DNA of 64,000 nt from Pholis gunnellus (taxonomy: Eukaryota; Chordata; Actinopteri; Perciformes; Pholidae): the NCBI GenBank assembly GCA_910591455.2, contig OU342816.1:17407138-17471137 (forward strand), written 5' to 3'. The notes beneath the pieces are model-generated. The model did no database searches. It worked only from the letters and a program-made list of their open reading frames with translations, and was not told the origin of the DNA. The position numbers and the translations under genes are program-made. Below are positions 13,582 to 24,790 of this stretch, piece by piece (within the stretch, counting starts at the first letter, position 1; the number at the start of each line of letters is the position of its first letter).

Positions 13582-14224
13582 TGAAGTGTAGAATGTCGGA
13601 CTAGTTCAACCAATATGTTAGCTCACGGGGTCCAATCACTACCAGTGTAAAACGGAAGCTATTTGAAGCCTCTGTAAACGTCAGCAGTAAACGTCTAAAA
13701 ATGGCACTATTTTAGGTGGTCAACGCCGCTAAATTCCGTGTCTACTATGTCTAGAGTTACGCATGGGGGTATTTTGCAGGACTTTTAGATCTCGGCAGAT
13801 GTTTCACATTTCACACAAATAACGGACAAGTGATTTTTGTGTGAAAATCTTTTCTGGGTGGGCAGTAACGGGGTGGGGTTCGTGTGTGGACTGAAATCAT
13901 ATGACCGGAGGCGCTGCCACGTCTCCAGGCAGAGGACACTTGTGTGGAGGGTCCCGTGGAGATCGACCCCACTCCCAAAATGGAAAAACTGTTTATTGAA
14001 AATTCAATATACTTCTATCCTCAAACATTTCCAATTCACTTATAAGTATTTCACCACATGTCGAAAGAACAAAATGGCTCTGTTGCTATTACGTTTTTTT
14101 TATGATTTATTAATGTTTTGGGCATTTTATACTCTTTTTAAATGACAGGTTTTTTCTTATCACATATAGTAATTTAAGTTATTATTATTGTATTTTTTTA
14201 CAACAACCTCTACTAAAGGCATGA
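13582..14224. promoter_or_regulatory. nufip2: nufip2 upstream region / probable promoter
   Basis: This is the sequence immediately upstream of the nufip2 ATG. It has CpG dinucleotides, unlike the AT-rich flank, and a CCAAT pentamer at 13632-13636 (ATTGG on the transcribed strand). I see no TATA box and did not locate a transcription start. Beyond about 14000 the sequence grades into the minisatellite. Confidence 0.4.
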
Positions 14225-15190
14225 GATATGATATTGTATGACTTTTTTATAATATTCTGTACATTACATTTTAATGTAATTTGTATAGCATACTGTCCTA
14301 TGACTTTTAATGACATTTTTATGACATACAGTACAATACTTTTACATTTTTTTATGGCATACTATGCCTCTTTAAATGATATTTTTATGACAAGCTATAC
14401 TGTGACTTGATCTACTATATTATGACTTTTATGAATGTTTTGATATAAACTGTGACAATGGACTGTGGACTGTACAATGACTTATTTGACTTTTTTTATG
14501 GCATTTTTATGACACACTACACTATAACCTTTTATGACATTTTTTGTGACATACTATACTATAACATTTTTTACTATGACTTTTAATTAAAATATGGCCG
14601 CATGCTCAAGGACCTGTTTTGCTAACAGCAAACGGAACTGCCAGTACACACACTGCTCAGTAAATACTATACTACTACGACATTTTTACAGTATTTATTT
14701 GGCCTACTATACCATCACTTTTTCATTCATTTTTTTAATAACATACTATACAATGAAACTTTTAATGACCTTTTTATGGCTTACTATTCTATGACTTTTT
14801 TGACATTATACATACCATAACATTTTTATGGCATGCTACACAATGATTTTAAATATTTTTTTTACGACATACTACTATGACTTTTTTATGACGTACTTTA
14901 TTACATACTATACTATGACTTATTTATGACGTACTTTATGACATACTACTATGACTTATTTATGACGTACTTTATGACATACTATACTATGACTTATTTA
15001 TGACATACTATACTATGACTTATTTATGACATACTATACTATGACTTATTTATGACATACTTTATGACATACTATACTATGACTTATTTATGACATACTA
15101 TACTATGACCTATTTATGTCATACCATACTATGACATTTTTTGGGACTTTTTCATGACATTACTTTCTTTAGTACATTTTATACTATACT
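14225..15190 (+). repeat. 26-bp minisatellite array (orientation 1)
   Basis: Degenerate tandem repeats of a unit close to ATGACATACTATACTATGAC followed by TTATTT or TTTTTT. The best-ordered part is about 14870-15140, where 26-bp copies follow each other nearly unchanged. The outer copies are diverged and of variable length. The same unit occurs in reverse complement at about 19955-24790, on the other side of tmem88. Confidence 0.9.
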
Positions 15191-16861
15191 ATTGCAGTTG
15201 CCCTGTACTCACAGTCTGCAGCTGATGGCCACTGGGGGGTTCTGCTGGGCCAGTTTGCTTAAGGCTGGCCCACATGAAGAGACGAGAACAATACTTTTTT
15301 ATGTTTCCCTCCAATATGTCAGTGACACCATTTAGTCAAAGCTGCAGGCTACAGCTGATCCATTTAGTTAAGAAGCATTGTAAAAAAGTAAGAGAAAGTA
15401 ATGTGAACAATACTAATATGAAACAAATGTAGTTTCTTACTAAAACTAATGACTGTTTTTCTTTTTAGGTAATAGTGTGGTCTAGATGATATGACCAAGC
15501 TGTACAGTTTATATACAGTCAATGATAAAAACCAGTTTGTAACCTGTTTGCTTTATATCATTCTCTCTCATATAATCATAATATCAGATGTAGACACAAA
15601 AACAATCAACCATTATCAAAATAGCACGACAACAATATTCTTACTACCTTTTATATGTGTTAACTGGAGCTTTTTCTTTCTGGTTGCTATTTTTGCCATT
15701 TGTTTCTGTCTCAATCTCTCGGGTCATGGGATGGGAAGGACATGAGATTGCCAAAACTGCAGATGCGGAGACATCTCAACCTAGAACATGGACACAGCAG
15801 CGGATATCCCGGTTCCAAGGACAGGAAGACTGCTCTTCCTCTACCAACCCCCTCAGACATTGACATACGCATATAAACACTCTGTGGCATTGTTAACGAC
15901 AAAACCACCCTTTGGAATTTTTTACCCACTAATGCCTCAAACTCTTTGATCGTTTTTTCTTGTACTAACTGTTCAAATGCCCCTATTCTCTCCAGGGAGT
16001 ACATATCTACCCCTGTGAAGAAATAGTAAATAAACAGGGCTTGGCGGCGTGATGAAAAAATGAATCTTCATATCAAAATACTAATGGCACCCTTTGAACT
16101 GAGCCTCTCTGGTTTCTTATCAGTCCCATGATAGACTCTTTTCCCCCACCAAATTAGCCAAACCCCCCCACCCCCCACCCTGCCCCACACACACACGCAC
16201 ACACTCCCCACCCCCCACAATCCTCATTTCCTTATGTTTTCTGAAAGCACAGCTCTGTTTTTCATCAAAAGGTCAAGGGACCAAGCTTAAGCAACTCTGG
16301 CTTGCCTTTTACCTTCTTATTTCAGAGCTCTGTGCTTTTGTAGTAGATGAGTGGTGCTGTATCTTTGTCCACACCCTCACATTAGTAGTGCAGTAGTATG
16401 ATGCAGTGTAGCATGGCCTACATCTTATGTAACATGCCAGTCTAAAATCCCCAAAAAATGGGGTTATTAACAGTTAGTGTGAGTTTCTATCTGTGCTTGA
16501 ACGGCAACATAAATCCATCTCAGTTGTTTAGAATTTTGAAACCCACCTTATCAGTACTTGACAGTGGAGTAGAGAAAGTGCTCAGCGAGGGTGTAAAGTG
16601 TTGAGGATTGGGCAGCATACCCTGCCTCCTCGAATCTATCCAAATAAACACTCTTCCTCCCTCCCCCTGGTTCCAGGGGTTATCATAGAAACCCCTCCAC
16701 TGCTCCCCTGCCCAGACGCTAACAGCAGCCTTTAACACAGCCCAGCCGTCTTTCTGTGGGTTCACATTAGAGGCAACACAGGATATGCTCTCACACACAC
16801 ACACATGCGTATACTCTTAATCACTCACGCATTCAATCATATCTTAAACTGGAGTCGGAGT
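15191..16861. other. Intergenic, no gene recognised
   Basis: No exon recognised. There is a C-rich tract with CCCCCCACCCCCC around 16164-16217, a short (CA)n near 16793-16806 and ordinary AT-rich sequence. A minus-strand open frame at 15711-16004 (97 codons) has no recognisable homology or splice context and is not called. Confidence 0.6.
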
Positions 16862-16979
16862 GAGGAAGCAGAATGTCAGGGAAGGAAGCGCTGAAGCCAG
16901 TGGGAAAGCAGAATTTGAGTCAAGTCTGCGGAGCTTTTTTTTCACAGGAGGTCTCAAGGAGAAGTTTGGATTCATAAAG
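16862..16979 (+). other. tmem88: Candidate tmem88 5' noncoding exon with short upstream ORF
   Basis: A strong donor AAAG|GTGAGC follows position 16979, and the tmem88 coding exon has an acceptor at 18572, so a 5'UTR exon fits here. It contains a 34-codon upstream ORF (ATG at 16873, TAA at 16975-16977) that closes two bases before the donor. The 5' boundary given is arbitrary because I could not find the transcription start. Confidence 0.4.
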
Positions 16980-18590
16980 GTGAGCAAATATCTGTGGATA
17001 TTTCTGGAAATAGGCCAGCACAGAAACGGCTTTTAGATTTAGTTTAGTTGAAACTTCACTCGGGTCCCACTCTCAAGATCTGGATTGTCAAACAGAGAAG
17101 ACATACTTCAGGAGGACATTCTTGAAATTCTCTTTGTCTCTGACCACTCACCGCTATTAAGGTCTTTCAAAGTCTCATCATCTGCTGCCACCATAGAGCT
17201 GCAGGAGGACACATCCTCAGGTTACAACAAAGTGAGTACAACAAACAATGTCACCATTTATTTTTTTAATAAATCACATGTTGAAAAAAAAATGAAAAAT
17301 GCTAATCCTGCTCCTAACAAAAGGGCTCAGTTTACTTTAATGTCCACAGAACATCATTGTAAAGAAACATCCTGAATATGTTTCCTCAGTCATTTTATTC
17401 CTGTGATTCTGGAGAGGTGGTTTTGATATCTGAAGTTGATCAATCTAAAGGCCAGTGTTTGAGCTGCATGATTGAAAGGAAGGCAGACTTTGCTATATTC
17501 ACAAACAGAACAGATCTTAAAAATAGAAAGCACTTCAAAAATGTCCTTCATGTTCTTCAGGCTTGTTGGAGAATCATATATAAAAGTATCTTAAAGAGCA
17601 GGAAACCCTTAAGATCAAATTATTTTTATTGCTATTTATACAATCATAAATTCTAAAAACAAAAGAGGGTCTAAAATCGTACAATGTGCATGAATCCTGT
17701 TTTATTGTAGATTTTCCCGTTATGCAGCATGACAAACAAATGACAATGGTAGGATCTTCTGAATTTAGTGAACTGTAAATATTGCTGAACACTTGAATTT
17801 ACCTAAATGATGCGGACAGATGATGAAATATTGCTTGTTAAACCCATGTGTTGCAACACAACAGTAGCTGCTAACACACTCAAGAACAGAGGGAAATGGA
17901 ACATGCCCCCGTCGTTTTTTCATCACTGAGTTTACAAAATAAAAGTGAAACAAGATGTGGAAATAAAAGCTTACACTCCATTAATGTGTTAAAAAAAAAG
18001 AAAGTTGTAGCACATTATTTGTTCTTTGAAAATTAAAATTATAACGGGTTTTTTTCTGACACTACCATGAGTGATTAGTGGGATTTTTCAGTTTTCCAGC
18101 TGTTCCCGGCTCATTGTTCTGGGTCGTGGTTTTCCTGGATTTTGGAGGTGGGGTCAGCGGAGCCCCATTTCCTCGCACTTAGAGCTGTGCAGTTATCTGT
18201 GTTGACTTTCCACGCCTTTCACCACATTATTTAAGGAACCCATTACTAAATGGATTAACATTCTTTTGACTTTCCGTGATTTTAGTGGATATATTGAAGA
18301 ATTTAGGGCGTATACAGGGAAGAGAAGAGATTGGTGCAACAGAAAAATAGATGGACAATTTTATTGATTTCCTTTTTCAACAAAGTGCTGATGCATAAAA
18401 GACTTTGCACACATCATACCAATATTGTGATATTGTAATTTCCCCCAATTATAAACGTTCAGACCTAACAGCAGGGATACATTAAAGCCACAGAAATAAA
18501 GAACAATAGTAGATTAATATATTCAATAATTACATCAAGTTACTGACCTAAAACTGTTTTTCTTTCCTGCAGCAGAGACCACAAGGAAAG

Positions 18591-19524
18591 ATGAGTCTGT
18601 CACGGAACGGAACGCTGGAGAAGACCGTAACTGAGCAGGCCCACTCTGAGCCGGGCTCGCCCTCCAGAGTGGGGTCTGGAGTCGTGGTGCCGCCTCCATA
18701 CTCTGTCGGTGGTAGCGAAGCCGCTGACACCCCTCTGGAGTTAAGGGGCTCTCTGGACTGCTGGGCATGCTCTGTGCTGGTCACTGCACAGAATCTGATC
18801 ATAGCACTGATCAATGGCGGGCTGGCCAGCATCATTTTTGGCACCATCCTCACCCCTGCTCTTGCCATGATCATATTTGGCTTCCTCTGCCACCCCACGG
18901 TAACAATCTTTTATGGAGATCTCTGGAAGTGTGAGAGGCTATAGATTGTTGCTGTGTCCAAGTCCATACAACATACTATTAGTGTAATTTCCTTAGTGCT
19001 TTATAGGACAGTGTACCCCAACGGCACACTCAAAAATCCTGCACATGTTGTGCATATTGATTTCTTTTGATTCTACTTAATTACTCACTTTTCGACTGTG
19101 AACATACTGAAAAACTAGAGGTAGTTTTGTGTGCATGTGCGCGTGTTTGTGTTTGTGTGTGTGTGTGCTTCCCCCATACTTCTTCATTGTTCCATACCCC
19201 ATTACTCATCCGTTTCCTCCTCCTCTTGCTCTCCAGGTGCAGCCCCATGGCACATATCTGTATTGCTCAGAAAACCTGGATGAAGCCGGCTGCGTGGCTC
19301 TGCTGGTTGTGGGATTTCTGCTGCTCACCCCTCTGCTGGTCCTGGCACTTGCTGCCTACTGCCGCCTGGCCCGCCACCTCCAGCTGGGAATGTGTTTCAT
19401 TCCCTACAGTCGCGCTGTCTACAAGAACTTTCCTGCCTCTCGCCATCGGAGGACTGACGCAGGAGGCTGCTGTGGCCGGCAGGGCACTTCAAAGAGGGAG
19501 GGGAAGGGTAGCGTATGGGTGTAG
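18591..19524 (+). CDS. tmem88: Transmembrane protein 88 (TMEM88), 2 coding exons, 198 aa
   Basis: Two-pass membrane protein whose C-terminal V-W-V binds the PDZ domain of Dishevelled and damps canonical Wnt signalling, with roles in heart and blood specification (family knowledge). Coding exons 18591-18899 and 19237-19524; donor ACG|GTAACA, acceptor TCTCCAG|GTGCAG, phase 0. Residues 1-56 are a Ser/Pro-rich cytoplasmic N-terminus. DCWACSVLVTAQNLI begins the first hydrophobic region (about 57-100), VALLVVGFLLLTPLLVLALA the second (about 123-142), followed by YSRAVYKNF and a basic tail ending GSVWV. The protein is longer than human TMEM88 (159 aa), mostly at the N-terminus. The start is the first ATG after the acceptor at 18572 that leads into the conserved core. 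Fish have tmem88a and tmem88b, and I cannot decide which copy this is. Confidence 0.93.
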
Positions 19525-19754
19525 GAGAGGAGAGGAGGAACGTGTATGGTTGTAATTTGTATCTCTTTTTAATAATGAGAGTGGGGTTGTTTGAGTCTGG
19601 GTATGTTTTATGCAAATTACCACAGGTTTTCTATTTCTAAAGCCATTGCAAACAGCCAACCTATTTCATGATTCATAATGATTGTTTGGAAGTCAATATT
19701 TTTTTTTATATTAAATTTCAATGTTTTGATTGTATTTTATACCTTCTTTTTTAC

Positions 19755-19760
19755 AATAAA
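19755..19760 (+). terminator. tmem88: tmem88 poly(A) signal AATAAA
   Basis: Consensus hexamer 231 nt after the tmem88 stop, followed by a T-rich and TG-containing stretch, consistent with a short 3'UTR. Confidence 0.7.
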
Positions 19761-20640
19761 GTGTCTCGACCTGCTGCTTTGTTTTTTTACAGAGACACCT
19801 GTAAACTGACAGAATGGACTGTAAACTTCATTTAAGAAAAGAAGAGAAAGTTTAAAGACGTAAAGAAGTGCACTAAATAGGGTAAAGAGATAAACAGGAT
19901 TTGTGTCCCACACCAACTTTGATTATCATGCCGTTTAAATGTAATTTAAAAAACTGAAAAAAGTCATAGTATAGTATGTCATAAAAATAGTTAGGTGAAT
20001 TTATGTCTCTAAATTGTCCATAGGTGCACATGTGAATGTGTGAATTGTGTGTCAGCCCTGTGAGAGATTAGTGACCTGCCTTTGCCTCTTGTTAGTCATA
20101 GTATAGTATGTCGAAAATAGTAAAAAAACAAAACAGTAATAGTATAGCATGTCGAAAAAAAGTCATAGTTATTGCATGTCGAAAAGTGAACAAACAGTCA
20201 TGGTATAGTATGTCGAAAATAGTAAAAAAAAGTCATAGTATAGCATGTTGAGAAAAAAGTATAAAAAAGTCAAATTATATTATGTCGAAAAAAGTTTTAA
20301 ACAATTCATTGTATATTATGTCAAAAAACTGTTATAAACAATCCACAGTATAGCATGTTGAAAAAAGTCATACAAATGTTATAGCATAGTCATAGTGGGA
20401 TGAAAAAAGTCATTCAAAAGTCATTATATAGCATGTTGAAAAAGCCATAGTATAGTATTTAGAAAATAATGATTGTATAGTATGTCGAAAAAAGTCATCG
20501 TATGTTGTCGAAAAAAGGCAAAAAAAGACAAAGTCATCGTATCGTTTGTCATAAAAAGTCATAAAAAAGTCATAGTAGAGTGTTACATTAATGGGAGACA
20601 AGACGAGTCAAAAGTAACAAATAACTACATTTATTTAAAG

Positions 20641-20900
20641 AATAACATGAACTTAACAAAACAAACATGGAGAGTCATGAATCAGTAGTGTCAGCATTTG
20701 TGGATGTGTGGAAATATGTGGAGCAAACAAAATAAAACAGCAGCCGTGTCAGCCGAGGAAAGAGGGCGTCTATGTTCAGGTGGTGTTTATTATAGCTTTA
20801 ACCACCCCAGACTCAGCGGTGGTTCATCAGCTGATCATCATTCCGAAGGACAGAGAAGAGCCATCTAACAGGACACAGACCCCTAGTGGAAAAGAGGGGA
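20641..20900 (+). repeat. ~250-bp unit, copy 1
   Basis: Shares blocks AACAAACATGGAGAGTCA, CAGCAGCCGTGTCAGCC, ATGTTCAGGTGGT, CATCAGCTGATCA and AACAGGACACAG, in the same order, with copy 2 at 21056-21301. No coding potential recognised. Confidence 0.85.
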
Positions 20901-21055
20901 CATTACACCCTCTCCATAAAAGTGGTTTCCTACCAGGAATTACACTATACTGCAGTGCTACATTCAAAGCAAACCACATACAGATTTAAAATATACATGT
21001 TTCTTTTGTCTTTTTTTTAACTTTAAAATAAATTTGTAACCAAATGTATTTGATG

Positions 21056-21301
21056 AATAACATTAACGAAACAAAACAAACATGGAGAGTCAGTAATCCG
21101 TAATGTCAGCATGTGCGGAAATGTGTGGAGCAAACAAAACAGCAGCCGTGTCAGCCAAGGAAGCGGGCGTCCATGTTCAGGTGGTAAGTCTTTAAAGCTT
21201 GAACCAGCCCAGACTACGGTGTTTGTCATCAGCTGATCAACATCCTGAAAGACAGAGAAGAGCCAGCAAACAGGACACAGGCCCCATAGTGCAAAGGAGG
21301 G
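21056..21301 (+). repeat. ~250-bp unit, copy 2
   Basis: Direct repeat of 20641-20900 with numerous substitutions and small indels, so the duplication is not recent. Minisatellite copies follow it. Confidence 0.85.
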
Positions 21302-21519
21302 GGCCTAGTACATTGAAAAAAGTCATAGTATAGGATGTTGAAAAAATCATTAACAAGTCATTGTATTGTATTTCGCAAAATGCAATAAAAAAGACATTCA
21401 ATAAGTCATAGTTTAGTGTGTTGAGAAAAAAAACAAAAAGAAAACTTGAATGTCATTGTAATGTATTTAGAAAAAAGTCATGAAAAGGTCATACTATAAT
21501 ATGTTGTATAAAGTCATTT

Positions 21520-21960
21520 CAATCAGGAGAGACTTGTTTAACAATGATTTATTACACATGCATGAAATATGAAAAGTCTTTTGCGATTGGACTCCATCCT
21601 GAAGTACTATCACCGAGGGTAGAGATACTGAGGTCCAATAGGCCTAATCCCCCCTGGAGTCCAGACACTGGTGGTGGTGGTGGTGGTGGTGAAGGGAGTT
21701 GCTGCAATCTGATGATGAATCAGGAGCATGGCTGTGATGCTGACAGGAGGTGACTGGGGTGGAGGAGGGTCGCGTCTGCTTAGCTGAAATGACAACTGAC
21801 AGCAGCAGAGAGAACACTTTTAAAGTTGACAGCAACGATATGATTGGCTTAAGGAACCCGTGTGCAAAATCTGGTTGGTTACTTAAAAGTGCACGACCCC
21901 AATCAGCTGAGGAGAGGAGAGACAGAGATTACGAGTGAGTGTCTTCCTGACTGAACTTGC
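21520..21960. repeat. Unidentified insert with (GTG)n
   Basis: Non-satellite sequence between minisatellite blocks, with a GGT/GTG trinucleotide run near 21669-21690. Short open frames exist on both strands but are not supported as genes. Origin unknown. Confidence 0.5.
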
Positions 21961-22170
21961 GCTTGAGCTTCATTAAAATACATTATAATGTATGTCTAAT
22001 AAAGTCATAGTATAGTATGTCGAAAAATATATAAATAAGTCATACTAATGCATGTCGAAAACAGTGAAAAGTAGTATTAGTGAGCATGTCGAAAGAAATA
22101 TATAAAAGTCATATAGCATGTCGAAAAAAAGTAATTGTATAGTTTGTTGAAAAAAGTCATAAAAACTAAT

Positions 22171-22240
22171 AATGTTCAACATCTTGAAAGATGGAAAAGA
22201 TCCAGTAAACAGGACACAGACCCCGAGAGAAAAGGAGGAG
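22171..22240 (+). repeat. ~250-bp unit, partial copy 3
   Basis: Matches only the 3' part of copies 1 and 2 (hallmarks CATCTTGAAAGATGG and AAACAGGACACAGACCCC) and lies inside minisatellite sequence. Confidence 0.65.
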
Positions 22241-22559
22241 TCCTCACAATAGTTCGTCGAAAAAAAAATCATAGTATGTTGAAAAAATAATTTAAAAGTA
22301 ATTTCATAGTATGTTTGAAATAAAAAAATAAAAAAGTAATTGTAAAAAACAATAAAAAAGACATTGTATAATATGTTGAAAAAATTCATTGAAAAGTAAT
22401 AGTATAGTGTCTGGAAAAAAGTCATGAAATTCATTGTAATGTATTTAGAAAAAAGTCATAAAACGGTCATAATATAGTATGTTGAATAAAGTCATAAAAG
22501 GTCCTAGTTTAGTATGTCCAAAAAAGTCATCGTATACCATGTTACATTACATTACAGGT

Positions 22560-22951
22560 TGAAAAAAGTTGCTGCTGCTCCTTCTTCGTCGGCGGGGAGG
22601 GTGGCTGCTGCTGCTGCTGTCACATACGCTGGTGGAGGTGTGCGCGGCGCGTGCGGATCGGGGAGGAGCTCCGCCTTGCGCGATACAACGGATATTTGTA
22701 AATTGTCCGACTTTTACATTTTTACTTAAAGCGGGGCTTTCAAACAGTCCGTCTCGGCGTTAAATGGGTCGACGAGGAACGTAATCTGTGGCCGCACATG
22801 CGCGTTTGACGAAAATACCGTATTTAACTCAAGCGAAGCGAACACGAACATTAAAAAAACACAAATACAAACTTCGATATGAACGTAAGAGCCGCATGAA
22901 ACCGGGCAAAGAGCCGCATGCGGCTCGCGAGCCGCGGGTTGGCCACCCCTG
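22560..22951. mobile_element. Remnant with hAT-like terminal sequence
   Basis: The right edge reads GAGCCGCGGGTTGGCCACCCCTG, whose reverse complement starts CAGGGGTGGCCAACC, the typical start of hAT superfamily terminal inverted repeats. Just inside are two perfect palindromes, GAGCCGCATGCGGCTC (22911-22926) and GGCTCGCGAGCC (22922-22933). Minisatellite resumes directly after position 22951. I cannot find the matching left terminus or an 8-bp target duplication, so it is probably a truncated non-autonomous copy. The left boundary is approximate. The block is GC-rich and includes a (GCT)n run near 22605-22619. Confidence 0.55.
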
Positions 22952-22995
22952 GTATAGTGTATCAAAAAAAGTCATAGTATAGTATGTTGGAAAAA

Positions 22996-24690
22996 AATCA
23001 AGGAGAGAGACCTCTTCAAGGAAAGACCTCACGTGAACTGTATGTTCGCCTAAAAGACTTGTTTTCGAAATGGGTCAAACCAGAAAAGTCCGCAGTGAAA
23101 GAGATATCTGAGATGTTGATTCTTGAACAGTTCCTGAGGATGGTGCACCCAGACCTTGAGGTGTGGATCCGTGAGCATGACCCCCGTGTACTGCAGAGGA
23201 AGCAGCTCAGCTGGCTGAAGTATTCACAGCAGCCAGAAGAGGGACCAGACATACCATTTTGGCTGAGACACCAATTTAGCCCAGGGATGTAAGTCCACCG
23301 GGGGGTGAGCGAGGCTCTGGTCATGCTCAAGGTAGAGTTTTTTCCAGCAGTAGGCAGTTTCCATCTAGTAACACCAGCAAGTCAGACCCTGATAAAAGCA
23401 CTGGATGTGCGATGTTACTTGTGTAATGGGGTAGGACATACCCAGTACTCTTGTCCATTTACAGGTAGGAGATTAGACAGGGGTATTTAAGACAGTGGTA
23501 GTGTCCAGCCTGGTGCCAAGGAACAAGTGGAGTGAGGATAAGACCTGCAGAAGTTGTATTCATGGGGATGAGCATGTGTATCCTACTGCTGAGGTATATC
23601 TGACAGTGCGCAGGCAGACCTTTCTTTAGCCAGAAGCTTTGGCTCCCAAATGCTGTCATTGTTGGCAATGATGTCTCCACCCTCTTTGATCTTGTGCAGC
23701 AGGCAGAAAAGGGCAAGCCTATCACACTCGATCCAGTAACTACGAAGGATCAGAGCGCGGGGCAAAAATGCAGGAAAGTAGAAGCTGCTGTGGTTCAATG
23801 TACAGGGACACCTAAAGCTTGTGTTATGGTGACCACAAGGGCTCAGAGTTCAAAGGAGGTTCTCAAGGAGTTGCCGTTCTTTGGGGTGGAGTCGGAGACA
23901 AGTGAAGTGTGGCCTTCTAAGTCTAAAGCAGAAAGGAGGAGAAAGAAATGGAAGGGCACGGCTAAAGTGACGGAGGAGCTTTCTAAACCAAGTCATCCAT
24001 TAGATTTAGACCTTTTACCAGATGTAGGTGCATGACAGAAGGAAGACCCTACTTTAAAGCGTTGGCGTGACAAGGAGACAGATGTTGAGGGAGTCAAGCA
24101 TGGTCGCCCAAACTGAGGACGTTACCGATATAGTAAAAAGAGGGATTCTCTATCTAGCAGTTCAGACAAAGGGTGATGGATCTTGTGCACACAGTACCAT
24201 GGGCAGGACATATGGCATTTCAAAAAACTTTGCGCAGGATTGTCAGTTGTTTTGTGCGGCCAGGTATGTATAATAAGGTTTTTGCAGTTCTGTCATTCTT
24301 GTGAGAAATGTCAGCTGACTTCACAGAGAAGGGGTGCAGGGGCCAGCTACAGCCATTACCAATTACTGAAACACCTTTTGAAAGAATAGGCATGGATGTA
24401 GTGGGACCATTAGAGAGGAGTTCTTCTTGGTAATCTGATTATACAACCCGCTATCCTGAAGCTTTCCCCCTAAAGTCTGTGGAAGCCAGAAATGTTGCTA
24501 ATTGCCTTTTGTGTACCCCTGTTCTCCGGGGTAGGCATACCAAGAGAGGTCCTGACAGACTGGAACTAATATTATGTCTAGGTTGCTACAACAGGTCTAT
24601 CAGCTGTTAGGAGTAAAAGGAATTAAGACCACCCCTTACCCCCCCAAACACACCCATTAGTCCAGTGGATCTGTCTCATCCGTTCACCTC
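22996..24690 (+). mobile_element. Decayed Ty3/Gypsy retrotransposon (Gmr1-like) with SCAN-like gag
   Basis: Several broken frames in the order of a Gypsy gag-pol. At about 23032-23220 there is a SCAN-like segment (LFSKWVKPE, ILEQFL, DLEVWIREHDPR). At 23413-23454 there is a zinc knuckle spaced C-x2-C-x4-H-x4-C. Around 23540-23630 lies a protease-leader-like segment ending in a stop. At about 24180-24311 there are remains of the integrase zinc region (CEKCQ). At about 24383-24424 lies the start of the integrase core (GMDVVGPLE), interrupted by a stop. Reverse transcriptase and RNase H are missing, so a large internal deletion lies near 24050-24110. No long terminal repeats were identified, and minisatellite flanks both ends. 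SCAN domains are known to derive from Gmr1-like Gypsy gag. The copy is non-functional. Confidence 0.8.
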
Positions 24691-24790
24691 CGAGCAGGCA
24701 GATGTGGGTAATAGTATAGTATGTCAAAACATTTATTTTTTTATATTCATAGTACAGTATGTCAAAAAAAGTTATAGAATAGTATTTGAT

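Larger units (their letters stand above)
19955..24790 (-). repeat. Composite repeat complex: inverted 26-bp minisatellite with nested insertions
   Basis: Blocks of the unit GTCATAGTATAGTATGTCG followed by an A-run (the reverse complement of the 14.2-15.2 kb array) occupy roughly 19955-20590, 21301-21515, 21960-22560, 22951-22995 and 24700-24790. They are interrupted by a duplicated ~250-bp unit, a 21520-21960 insert containing (GTG)n, a hAT-like end and a Gypsy relic. The same minisatellite resumes on both sides of each insert, which argues that the inserts landed in, or were amplified with, a pre-existing array. Confidence 0.8.

Noticed and set aside
15711..16004. 97-codon minus-strand open frame (starts MYSLERIGAFEQLVQ)
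   Set aside because: The N-terminal third looks protein-like, but there is no recognisable family, splice context or neighbouring exon. It may be a transposon fragment; not enough to call.
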